Shown here piece after piece: positions 44,745 through 55,500 of a stretch of DNA of 64,000 nucleotides. How positions within the stretch are numbered: position 1 is the stretch's first letter; each line of letters begins with the position of its first letter. The notes beneath the pieces are model-generated. The model worked only from the letters and a program-made list of their open reading frames with translations, made no database searches and was not told where the DNA came from. Both the position numbers and the translations under genes were made by a program. Source of the stretch: Ctena decussata (lineage: Eukaryota; Mollusca; Bivalvia; Lucinida; Lucinidae); assembly GCA_963989385.1 (NCBI GenBank), contig OZ022508.1, positions 54,413,087 to 54,477,086 on the forward strand, in the 5' to 3' direction.

Positions 44745-45115
44745 ATAGCTCATGCCTTCGCAATGGAGGAGCCCTGCAGCTGGGTGCACCGAAATATGGG
44801 AACCAATACCGGAGAATAGTGGGACTCGCATTTAGCGAAACCAAACAGCGCATAATCGAGTACAGCTTGTTTGTTATTGATCTGTACTCTTAAATACAAC
44901 TCTTGGTAGCCGAACTGAACTCTCGGGTAATTGCTTGTAAAGGGGGAAATAAAGTGTTTCAGAAAAGCTGTAAAGATCATGCATTGGCGATGCTGGCGGG
45001 AATCTTGCAGCTAGGTGCCGGGCTGGGTGTGCCAAATGTAGGAGTTCCGGGAAATAGTGGGACCTATTTCAGCAAAAGGAAACGGCGTACTGTAATCGAG
45101 TACGAGTTCCTAACT
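44745..45115 (+). repeat. Pair of diverged direct repeats, about 130 bp each
   Basis: 44750-44865 and 44974-45108 share CATGC(C)TT-like starts, GCAGCT-GGTG, GAAATAGTGGGAC-like words and TAATCGAGTACAG/GTAATCGAGTACGAG ends. A 72-codon frame across the second copy looks like a chance reading of repeat DNA. Confidence 0.55.
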
Positions 45116-45125
45116 TATTAAATAT

Positions 45126-45147
45126 GGTTATCCCCGAGGGGATAACC
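45126..45147. repeat. Small perfect hairpin
   Basis: GGTTATCCCC and GGGGATAACC pair around GA. Hairpins of this type sit near the 3' end of Helitron-like elements, but I cannot define the rest of such an element here. Confidence 0.55.
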
Positions 45148-45407
45148 AATTATAGAAAGATAAATTAAAAACGCGCGATAAAAACTTTCTGGCAAAAACA
45201 CAAAGTAACGCCGGTTAAACCGTGTTCAGAATTACCTGACATTCAGTTTCATTTCATTTCAGCTTAATCAGATACGGATTATATTGCTTATTTCTTGCCT
45301 GTTTCCACTTTATCTGTCTCTTACATGTAGGTCTCAGCAGTTTGATTACTTGGCATGAAAATACCAGGTATCTTATTGAGAGGCTATTAAACTTAAAAGG
45401 CAGGGTA

Positions 45408-45502
45408 AAACTTATTTTACCAGATCTGTTTGAATGAAAAGCAATTTCTGTCTGATTTCTCCAAACATTAAATCCGAAATTGGTAAACAAGGTTCGGCCA
45501 TA
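45408..45502. repeat. 95-bp direct repeat, right copy
   Basis: Matches 41921-42015 in the same orientation. Confidence 0.9.
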
Positions 45503-45734
45503 TGAATATTGTTGCAGAGAAAATGTGACACTTTTTGGGGCCAGAAAATTTCTTCAAAATGGCAAAAGCCATGCTACATACTCCAGACTAAGACAATTGT
45601 TGGCACCTAAAGCTTACAGATTTACTGCCAGCTGCAGCTGAATTACCTGCCAGACGTTTAGATTTTCTCCTGGTGTCCCTCGAAAATGGGCACTGGTATT
45701 TTGACAGTTGAATTTCGAGCTTCTTTTACTGCAC

Positions 45735-46315
45735 CCATAAAATTTACGTCTGTGAAAAATGTTTCGTCCAAGTTTATAGAATTGAGGGTTCATAGAGTTT
45801 ATGACAAATTGTGTAGATCCATGAGCAGCCTCATTTGGACGTACACTGTTTCACGGCAAATTCAACGAATTTGATTTTTGGCACTTTAAAATTTTAAAAG
45901 TTTTATTTTTTTTTGCAAATAGTCCGGACCCAGAGAGAACGCGGCGCTGATCAGAGCCTTCACAGTAAGCGTTAAATACATGAACAACTGAGGAACAAAA
46001 GTACAATAACAAACTTCAAACAAACCAGGCGACAAAATTTACGTCTGCTAATTTCGGAAAAAAAAGTTTTGACCAAAATACATGTATATCATATTGACAA
46101 TTGAAAGACTATAGAGGTTGTATAAACAGTGTATAATCAGATGAAGCGGCTCATGATGAGTCGCCTCATATGGATCTAAGCCGAATGCAAAATCAACTAT
46201 TCATATTTGGCGCTTTTAGTGTTAAAATCAGACATCTGTTATCGTAAATAGACTTGCCCGAAATGCGTGGCAGAAGAGTCCACTATTCATTTATGGATTA
46301 ATCTGGCATATGTAA
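45735..46315. repeat. Dispersed GATGAGGCGGCTC repeat, copies 2 and 3 in tandem
   Basis: Two diverged copies of the 38110-38480 repeat (about 45735-46000 and 46030-46315). The second keeps the hairpin CGGCTCATGATGAGTCGCCTC. A further core is at about 47265-47310. Confidence 0.65.
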
Positions 46316-46560
46316 GGCAAGTAGTAAAGACTACGTCAGACGACACCAAGATGTAGGTAATACAGCTGCCTATACAAATTTATACGGGAGAACAAAAGGG
46401 CAAAAAACAAAACTGAAATCAAATCTCTTTTGCCCTATTGCTACGAGTAGGAATTACAGCTTTCCCACTCCGAAGATATGTGGCATAAGAAATATGTAGA
46501 CGCTAGACCATACTTGTACATTAGCCTTCATACTAGATGAAAGGGCGTAGCTGCCTATAC

Positions 46561-46630
46561 GCAAATACGCAGGTGCGTTTTGAAATTTTGTCAAAATGAC
46601 AAAATTTCAAAACGCACCTGCATATTTTGC
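46561..46630. repeat. 70-bp hairpin
   Basis: GCAGGTGCGTTTTGAAATTT and AAATTTCAAAACGCACCTGC pair almost perfectly. A sister hairpin is at 59679-59748. Flanking GGGCGTAGCTGCC (about 46543) and TAGCTACGCCC (about 46776) suggest a longer parent element of about 245 bp. Confidence 0.8.
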
Positions 46631-47508
46631 ATGCTGAAAATCTAAAAATTTTTATAAGATTCCAATACCTACTGCCAAATTACATGACAAACTGACATAG
46701 ATAAGGGGCTAAAATACTACACTCTCTGTCAAGGGGTAAAAAAAACTGATTGCGCGTATCCTTAAATTGCTCTTAGCTACGCCCCTGCTAGATGAATGGG
46801 TAACCCTTCAAGAGTTGTGCCCAATTGCTTCCTGGATGATGCAGCCCTTACAAAATAGGGGTTTACTCACAGGAATGAAACTAACCCTAGTAGAAAAAGG
46901 GACAAAAAATCTCGTATGGAGATGAACAGCGAAAAGGAAGATTGAGAGTTTTTCCCCTAAAAATCAATCTATTTACCTTAAGGAAATTGTCGTCGGTTAA
47001 AATGTTATAACACTTGTCTGGAAACTGCCTGAGCGTATAATTTAGTCAAGCATTACGGAAAAAATCGCATTCCTCAGCACGTTTTTATAAAGCTTAACTG
47101 CTAGAGGTCTGAACTGAAGGTAAAAAAGTCATGGGTCCGAATCCCAGGCGAGTCATACTAAAAGTTTGATCCTTAAAGATCCTTAAAAGCATGACTGCGA
47201 AATTTCGAAACATTTTTGCAAGCTATATCATATTAAAAATTTCAATAATAGAGCTTGGACAGAGTAGATCCAGATGAGGCGGCTCATGATGACCTGCCTC
47301 ATCTGGATCAATACTGTTTACAGATTTACCTTTTTCATTTACGAGTTTAATGTGTTCTTTTATTTTTTTTAAATTTGCACAACATACTGAGAAACTGGCC
47401 CAGAACTGGGCGGTCGGATATCAGCATAATATGACTGACAGTAGCTTTGGAGCAAGACAATGTGGGCCCCCCTTCACAACAGCCCCACAGTTAGGTTGAT
47501 AGACACAT
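46631..47508. other. Intergenic, short repeats only
   Basis: Contains one more GATGAGGCGGCTCATGATGA hairpin at about 47270-47312. No exon was recognised. Confidence 0.45.
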
Positions 47509-47681
47509 TTTCAGGGGAAGCAACTCTGCTATTTTCATTTTTGCCTCCCTTCTTAATGACAGTCAACTCTAAGAGGAAAGGAGTTGATTCAGTAGGAGCA
47601 AATTCTTTCATTAAAGCCTTATGTTGTGCAGAAAACAAAAAGGAAGTAACAATGAGTAGCTTCTTTGAAGAAATGACAAAT
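47509..47681. repeat. GAAGCAACTC-family hairpin repeat
   Basis: GGGGAAGCAACTCTGCTATT, TTTGCCTCCCTTC, then the hairpin AAAGGAGTTGATTCAGTAGG / AGCAAATTCTTTCATT, and a tail with AAAAAGGAAGTAACAATG. It directly abuts the 236-bp MITE copy G. Confidence 0.65.
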
Positions 47682-47917
47682 GAGCCAAGACACGAGAAAA
47701 CCAACAATGTGGTTTTGCGGCCAGCGCAGGCTCAGATCAGCCTGTACATCCGCCTAGGCTGATCAGACCTTTCGCTAAGTGCTAAAAGAGTTGCTAAGGG
47801 TCTTGGCTTCCTCCATGCGGATAGCAAAGACTCTGATCAGACTGGGCGGATGCCCAGGCTGATCTGAGTCTGCGCTGGGCGCACAACCACTTTGTTGGTT
47901 TTGTCGTGTCGCGGCTC
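47682..47917. mobile_element. 236-bp palindromic MITE, copy G
   Basis: Starts GAGCCAAGACACGAGAAAAC and ends GTTTTGTCGTGTCGCGGCTC. AAAT on both sides is a 4-bp target duplication. Confidence 0.88.
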
Positions 47918-48404
47918 AAATAAAAACATGGATGTGTACTAATCATCCTAAACAATCTAATCCAAAGTTAACAACATGCCACTCAAGTTAACAAATAATT
48001 TCATCTGACAGTCAACAGTCAGTGGTTGATTGTACATGTATCCCCACCACGGTAAAATGATACTTTAGCAATGCATCCTACCAAAGTTAAAATGGTAAAC
48101 GCATCGATGCCGGATGCATTACACATGTGCCGATTCTATAGAAACAATCATAATATGTTTTTGATGAGAAAATTTCCAAAGCCGAAAGATCTTGCAAAAA
48201 AAAAAATGCGCATCTGACAAAACATTTTTAAATCACCAATTTCTCAGTTTATGTAAAAATGGAACGCTCTAACTTTTCCATGTCAGTGTCACGACTATTA
48301 AGTTAGAGAGGGCCTCAGAATAAACAAATAATAAAAGCGAGTATTAGTTCCTCAGCATTTTAAATCGCTCACCGGAGCGTTTACATTAAAAAATGTGTAG
48401 GACT

Positions 48405-49000
48405 GTCACAGGGTGTAGGTAATTAGGTATATCATACACTTGTACTGCCTTGCGGTACAAGCCGGCTTTTATAGCGACGTGATAGAGTGCTCGCCTTTAG
48501 ATCGAAGGGTCCCCGGTTCGTTCCTCGGTCGGGGCATTGAGATTTTCTAAGAGTCCGTGACAAATGGACTAAGGTACTGACGGGAAAAACTGGTGAATAC
48601 ACTAGACACGCCCAACACCCTGATAATCACACCAGAGGACAACTTTTGTGACCTACAGGCAAGCAGTCAAAAGTTGCAAGATAAATACAAAACCAATTGA
48701 CAAAACATAGATTCCATAAACCACCACTGTTACAGTCCCCGAAGTTCCAGGCTAAAGAGCTGCATATAGAAATAGGCTCGAGGAATTACTGCACAGGGGT
48801 CAGGCTGGATTTTACGTTGGGCGCCATTTGTCACGGACTCTCAATGCCCCGACCGAGGATCGAACCCGAGACCCTTCGATCGAAAAGGCGAGTACTCTAT
48901 CACGTCGCTATAAAAGCCGCGGCACCACGACATTTTAGGCCGGCTTGTACCGCAAGGCAGAACAAGTGTATGATATACCTAATTACCTACACCCTGTGAC
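48405..49000. mobile_element. TIR element with tRNA-like core, copy 2, 596 bp
   Basis: The ends GTCACAGGGTGTAGGTAATT and AATTACCTACACCCTGTGAC are perfect inverses. AGGACT flanks both sides (48399-48404 and 49001-49006), a clear 6-bp target duplication. The left inner arm reads TATAGCGACGTGATAGAGTG, CTCGCCTTTAGATCG and GGTTCGTTCCTCGGTCGGGG, recalling the A-box, anticodon arm and B-box of a tRNA. The right arm carries its inverse. The centre (48570-48830) is unrelated DNA. Confidence 0.85.
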
Positions 49001-49026
49001 AGGACTTTTAAATGAGACGTTCCCAG

Positions 49027-49906
49027 CTTAAGGTGGTGATTTATGGTAAATGTAAAAATCTGCATAAAACCATACAAAAGTAACGTATCTCCCTGAAAGT
49101 TAGCAGACTTCTTATTTTTGTTGTTCTTTACAGTTTAGAATACAAAACAGACGTACATGCTGCTTAAAAAAGTGTTTTCATAAGGCAAGATCAAAGGGTA
49201 AATTTCTGCGAATAAATCTGAAAAAATTATAACGTTATTGAAAATTTATGTAGTGCTGAAGGTGCATTATTGCATAATGAAGGGCGTCCTAGCAATTATT
49301 CATTCCAACTCTTTCTCAAATTGTAATGTAGACCAGATGAAAATGTTAGCTTTTTCTCAAATGTTAAACCATGTACAAAGTAAATGTACACTGGACGCAT
49401 TTATTAAATATAGGATAGGCAAGCATACCTCTGTTAACACCTACAATATAAATAATACATTACTGACATGATCAGTGGTGTGTAGATGAAATTGTTCAAC
49501 CTTGTTAAAATAGTATCACCTGTCTCACCTGTGTGTTTTGACAAAAAAAAGTGGACACAGACTGCATCTTTTTTTCATCTGCTCAGCCTGATATTCATAA
49601 TGTGTGAAAGAGTTTGAAAAAATAATTGCTATGACGCTCTCCATTATGCAACAAGGTACTCTAAGCACTAAGTATATTTTCAATAATGATCTTATTTTTT
49701 CAGATTTATTTGCAGAAAAATTACCCTTTGATCTTCTCTTATAAAAACACATTTTAACATTAACAAATGCTGCATTTTGGGATTCTAAATTATGAGAAAC
49801 AACATAAAGAAGGCATCTGCTAAGTTTTGGAAAGATCAGTGTTATTTTGAGTATTTTATGCAGATTTTTGTCTTTGTCCCAAATCAGTGATTATCACCAC
49901 CTTAAA
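49027..49906. mobile_element. Palindromic foldback element, about 880 bp
   Basis: CTTAAGGTGGTGATTTATGG at the left pairs with ATTATCACCACCTTAA at the right. Inside, AATCTGCATAAAA pairs with TTTTATGCAGATT, and TATTGCATAATGAAGGGCGT pairs with a region at 49630-49650. The arms are diverged. No transposase. Confidence 0.7.
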
Positions 49907-50388
49907 GTCCTAGACAGTAACCTTTATCTTACTACCGTTAAAAATCTAATTATTGGAACAGATAGAGCAAACAGTACAGACCCAGATCAGACTGCAGCGT
50001 CTTTACTGTTTTTATCCCATCTACATGTTTTGGACGCATTACTGTGTTGTAAAGCCGACTTTATCCATTTTAGATGTTTAACAGTACTTTACGGTACATT
50101 ATTGCCCAAAATACAGGGAACCCAACAATCCGGGAGTGGGTTAGAAAAAGAAGAAAGCGAAGATTGTTGGTTTGAGCAGCTGAGCTGTCTGATATGGGTA
50201 TGCAATATTTAGGAACATTAGCGTTGAGTAATAGAGGTTATACACTGTCAGTTAAAAATAAGGACGTATGTTTGAACTTTAAGTAAATGAATGAACTGAT
50301 GAAATACAAACATTAGTTACGTTGAAATCTTTGTGCAGGCTAATAAATAAGACAAAGCTGAGTTGGTGTAAAACGTGTAAGTATAACA

Positions 50389-50392
<4 letters not shown>

Positions 50393-50444
<52 letters not shown>

Positions 50445-50472
50445 ACACACAAACTCTCTCTCTCTCTCTCTG
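50393..50472. repeat. (CT)n microsatellite
   Basis: About 50 bp of CT, then ACACACAAA, then another CT run. It is followed by a CTGTCTGTCTGT run near 50500. Confidence 0.95.
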
Positions 50473-50669
50473 TTAGGAATATTTTATTTGCCCTGTCTGT
50501 CTGTCAGCCCCTGTCTGTCTGAGTTATTTGTCTATATATTTTCGTCTCTGAATTTTTTTAAGTTAGAAAGATGCTTATGAATGACAGTTGACCAGTTGGA
50601 GTATTACATTTAACTCTGCATCTTTAAAACTCAGGACTCATGAACTTTAGATGAATGGATACCCTTTTA

Positions 50670-50777
50670 CCCAGCAAGCACATGACGTTGCAATGGTCTC
50701 GTATTGACGTCGATGCAACGTCATCACGTCGCATCGAGATCAGTACGACGTCATAACGACGCCATGTGCCCACTGGG
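50670..50777. mobile_element. CRE-rich hairpin MITE, copy d
   Basis: CCCAGCAAGCACATGACGTT on the left and GCCATGTGCCCACTGGGT on the right. The core is GTCGATGCAACGTCATCACG. Confidence 0.8.
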
Positions 50778-50991
50778 TACAATAAAGCAAATTCCATTGT
50801 TTAAGAGCAGGCCGTATTTAAAGGATTTTTGTCTTTCACGGAAGCAATTAGGAAGTCACTGAAATTGTTTCCCTTCGTTAAAATAGCGAAAACATGGCGG
50901 TGTACCCATTTACCTTAAGTCATATTCGACAACAGCGGTAAAACGTCATTAAATCGGCTCTACCTTTACGTTTGATGTGTCGGTTGATACT

Positions 50992-51244
50992 GAGCCGCCT
51001 CACGAGAAAACAAACAAAGTGTTTGTGCGCCCAGCGCACACTCAGAACAGTCTGGGCATCCACCAAGTCTGATCAGACGCTTTGCCAAGCGCTAAAAGGG
51101 TAGCTAAGGGCCTCAGCTACCTCCTTGTGGAGATCAGAGACTCTGATCAGACTTTGCGGATGTCCAGACTGATCTGAGTCTTCGGTGAGCGCACATGCCA
51201 CATTGTTGTTATTGTTGTTTTTGTTGTTTTTTGCGTAGTTGCTC
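50992..51244. mobile_element. 236-bp palindromic MITE, copy H (diverged)
   Basis: Starts GAGCCGCCTCACGAGAAAAC. The right end is expanded by GTTGTT repeats before GCGTAGTTGCTC. The core CTGATCAGAC and GACTCTGATCAGACTTTGCG still match. Confidence 0.8.
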
Positions 51245-51358
51245 ATATATGTTGCGCCACATAACTGGTAAAAAGCAAAGGGAGCAACGTGTTTTGAACA
51301 ATGACAAAATCCTCCATAGAGCTAGTAAATTCCATTTGCTATTTAAGAGTTTTTAATA

Positions 51359-51420
51359 ATTATTATATTTATCATTATTATTATTATCATTATCACTATC
51401 ATTATTATTATTATTTGAGT
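51359..51420. repeat. (ATT)n/(TTATCA)n simple repeat
   Basis: Imperfect ATT/ATC trinucleotide run. A frame through it would read Tyr/His-rich, which is a by-product of the repeat. Confidence 0.85.
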
Positions 51421-52325
51421 CAGCGTGGAACCAAATATTACCCCGAGCCGGTTAGCCGCAAGAGCTGCCGTTATTATCATCATCATTAGCAGCAGTAGCA
51501 TTGTCATTATTATTTAGCAGAAAAGCTTGTTTGAAGACTTTGCAAAAATCCATGTAATATGCCGCTAAGCATTAATGGTAATGCCCTGGCCTTACCATTA
51601 ATGCCTAGCGTCACATTACATGATATTCTGACCATAAACCCTTAGCGTTTAATTACATGAATCTTTGAAGCTTTGTGCTATGCAGTCTGTAGGTACTTTT
51701 ACCATTTCCGCGATCGTGTGATGGCAGATGCGTTCATCGTGTTGATGCATACCTAAATAATTTGGGTTTGCTCCAGAAAATACAAGCAACACCTTGTTTC
51801 ATTTTAATGTATACATGTAAATAAAATTGACACACAATATTTATAGTGAAGCTGTGAAAGTGGACTAAGAAAATGTAAGCAATATGTCTTTATTTGTTTG
51901 AATTCAAAAATTAAATAAAAAAAAAAGAAGTAATTCCTTATAAGAATTTCTATAACTCTATGTACTTCTATGGCCCTATGAACAGTAGTATATCAATTGT
52001 TTCGGACGACGGAAGGATCTTGTATCAAAGCAGGCATTCACGCCTTTGGGTCTGGTATTTAGATCCAAAATCGCCAATGTCTACTAAGTGCATTCGATGA
52101 GATGATAATGATTATTCTGATGATGGTAATGATTACGATTGCCAAAACTCTACAGAAAGGTTCGCCCGGGCTGGGCTTATAACCTGTGGCCATTGGATTT
52201 CTCTCAAATAATTAGCTAAGTGACTTCCTCGTTCGGGCCTACCTTGCTCAGTATAACACAGGCAAAAAAAATGTGATATTTTGTGTGTATTATTATTTTT
52301 ATAAGGCTTTCTTTATGATTACTAG
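51421..52325. other. Proximal 5' region of SULT-C
   Basis: No exon is recognised. It does not show the (CT)n block shared by A and B, so its 5' flank is either unrelated or too diverged. CATTAATGGTAATGCC and GGCCTTACCATTAATG (about 51571-51603) form a short hairpin. Confidence 0.4.
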
Positions 52326-52513
52326 CATGGCAACGAAGACAATAACAGACAGAAACGGAAACCAGTTCAAATGGTCCGAACACGACGGTCACGGATTTTT
52401 CTCAGCAGCCATTGATAAACTTATACCAGAAGGGTGGGAAGCAAAGATAAAGGAAGTCAAGGCTTTGGAAATTCGAGATGATGACGTCATGATCTGTACT
52501 TTTCCGAAAGCAG
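52326..52513 (+). CDS. SULT: SULT-C exon 1 (coding from 52327), residues 1-62
   Basis: Acceptor ATTACTAG|CATGG; donor GCAG|GTATGA. It encodes MATKTITDRNGNQFKW through MICTFPKAG. If the acceptor were not used, a start at 52315 would add four residues (MITS). A 236-bp palindrome begins 21 bp after the exon end. Confidence 0.88.
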
Positions 52514-55500
52514 GTATGACACGAATGATTAATGAGCCGCGACACGGGAAGATCAACAAAATGGTTGTGCGCCCAGCGAAGACTCAAATCAGCGTGGGCA
52601 TTCGCCCAGTCTCATCAGATTCTTCACGTTGCGCTTAAAGGGTAGCTAAGGGTCTAAGCTACTTTTATGCGGACAGAGAAGATTCTGATCAGACTGGGCG
52701 AATGCCAAGGTTGATCTCAGTCTGCGCTGGGGGCACAACCACTGTGTTTGTTTTCTCGTGTCGCGTTTTATTTTATCTGATGCAGTTAAAGGTATCCTTG
52801 GGCTCTGTCGATCCCTGATACGACAAACGCCACTTACCAGTTATTTGTATCACATGTGTTCTCTAAGTCGCGCCAAGGCAAAACAGCCGAGTGAAGGCGA
52901 ATGACTACACCGCCATCTTTTGCCACCATTCTAACAAACGGAAATAATTTTGTGACTTATTTGAAATTGCAGGATAGAAATCGATTGCACAAGCAGGAAC
53001 AAAGCTTTTTCTTTTGGAACAAAGTTTTTTTTTTTCTTTTTCTTTGAGAGTTGACCCCCATTGAGAAGGCTGGCAAAAATGAAAAAGACTATTGGTTCAA
53101 CTCAAATTATTCAATATGCTAACAGTAAACACTTTGCAGTCAGACCAGATACCTTGGATCAGTCTAATAAATCTGTTTATCAAAACAGAAGATTCAGACT
53201 GAGTGAATGTACATGCTGATCTGAGTATTCTCTAGTTCATGCCATAAGGCAGGCTTTGTATGGTGTGTTTCATTTAGATTTTATTATCTTCAGCTGGCGT
53301 CTGAATACAGTCAACTCTCGATATTCCAAAGTCAAATTTTATTCCAAACTACTGATATCTCAAAGTTAAATTTTCTGGTACCAGAAAATTTACTGTGTGA
53401 TACATGTGTCAGTAGTTTGAGATTTATAAGAAGAGTTGAAAAGTAAAGAAACATTGGAATTATGTCCTAACTATATTCTTTGTAATAAGAGGGTTCCTTG
53501 AGATATCAGTGTTTGAGATATCGAGAGTTGACTGCAGTCACTTTCTGTACAGTTATTTTCCGTGCTGTAACTTGCTTGTTTTCCCTAAATGTGGATTTAA
53601 GCGGACATTTTTACATTTTAGGAACTCACTGGATCTGGGAAATAGTGTCAATGGTCATGAAAGGTACAGCTGAATATGAAACCAATGCCAAAGAAGCCAT
53701 GATGTTAGAATTTCAGTACGTCAAAATACATGTATCCATAAACATTGCGAAATATAAACGTTCCACCTTTGTTTAGTATCATGATAATAATAATTATTAT
53801 CTTATTATTATCATTATTATTATTACTGTAAATAAGGAATACAGTTCAACTTTCGCCCTTGGGCTGTCTACACTCATATTTAGGGTTGTGGTGGACGATT
53901 GTGTCATAGTTGGAAAATTACTGTTGATATGCAGCGCGTTTGTTTTTCAAGAGTTTTAGCCCAAGTTACACTATCTAATTTGTTTGTTCAGCATGTTCAG
54001 ATAGTGAGGGTGGTTGCGGCCGGGAAATGGTGCTAGATAACTTTTAGTGCCTGGATGTCCTACTAATTTGGATGATAGTAGGGCAATGGCCTGCTATGCT
54101 TGTATTAGGTGCGGGTGTGGTTGTTTGGACATTTTTTCTCTCCTATCCTATCTCTTTTATTTCTCCCTCTCTCTGGAAGACGGCTCGGTATAGACTAAAA
54201 AACTGTCTTAAAGAGCCGTAAAACCCAAGACAACAAACGAACCAAATACGGGTGGATTCATGTTCATTCAATTTATTTGACAGTGTAACACCCCAACCAA
54301 ATAATCTTAATTGCATTTTGAATAAGATAACAAACATTGGATGGCGATAGAACCGGTCCAAATTTTCCCCAAACGTTTCTTGAACAGCAGCTGATAAGGA
54401 TGCAATTTACGACCTTTACCTGCAATAGTAGTGGTAAAAGGGGAATTTTTCTCAATGAGGGTTTTGAATACGGTGACATTCACAAAAGCACTTTGTCTTA
54501 AACCAGCCGTAATTATATTATTTTAAGCATTCCAGCCTTTTTTATGGATAATTATGCACCCACCAAGTTTTAATGCTTAACATTAGACAGTGTGTCATGA
54601 ATATTGAATGAAAAAATAGTAAATAAAGACCAAAGAAGCAACACAGTGTATCATGAATGTTTTATCAAACATTTTGACAAGCCCTATAAAATAAGAACAT
54701 TTTATCAAAAGTTTGATAGTGTAACATGGCCTTTATATCACACCCTACATTTTAATGACTTAAAAGCAAACATGAAAAAAAAGTTAACACGAAGCGATAA
54801 ACGATACTGATACAGAAGCGCTTTGGTATGGACCATAACATGTTATATCGTGTTGTTAGGAGTGTATTCTTATGTCTAAAATGTCTGACACTACTTCGCA
54901 TCACAGTTTCTATAATACACACAATGGTAAAAGAGACTAAGGTCAAATCAATACAAAAAGCGGCAGTGCCTCGACGTTTGATTCATGTTTATATGCATAC
55001 AAGATCACATAACTGGCAAAAGGCAGGAGGAAGAGGCTTATGAAAAATTGGCAAGTCTAGACGCAAACTACTTTTTGTATTTCTGGTTATGAAATCGAAA
55101 TTAGATCATTTGTGTTGTCAGCTAAAATGATCGAACTAGAGCAAGTGAGCAGGGGCTCACGTATACCCCCGACCAGTACAACTGACTAATGAAAGCATAC
55201 TTTAACACACAACTTCAATGCAAATGTCATACATGTACAAAATTCAAAGTCTGTGACCTTGAACTTCGGACAGCCGCAGCATCCATATCATGTAAACCAG
55301 TTTGAAATAAATATAGTCATGTATCATTAGGCTCCATTGAAGTATATTGGAACTATATGCAAAAAAAATACAGAATATGGCTAAGTCCTAATTATTGACC
55401 CCTGGCCCCACCCATGAGCCTGACCCTGCAGCTTTGGTAGTCTATAACCAAAGCAATGATGTAGAGATATCATGAACCAAATATGGAACAAATCTTCAAT

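Noticed and set aside
45014..45121. Gly-rich coding sequence (GAGLGVPNVGVPGNSG)
   Set aside because: The neighbouring diverged repeat copy at 44750-44865 does not keep the frame, so it is probably repeat DNA.
48470..48545. tRNA gene on the + strand
   Set aside because: A-box-like and B-box-like words are present, but the stem pairs do not close properly and the same sequence recurs inverted in the same element. It is a repeat, not a working tRNA gene.
49847..50212. 121-codon frame
   Set aside because: It begins inside a foldback arm and continues through repeat-like phrases (GACCCAGATCAGACTGCAGC type). No family resemblance or splice sites.
52273..52326. Upstream in-frame start of SULT-C at 52273
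   Set aside because: It would add an 18-residue hydrophobic, Tyr-rich leader absent from A and B, and the conserved AG one base before the ATG argues for 52327. Transcript data could reverse this.
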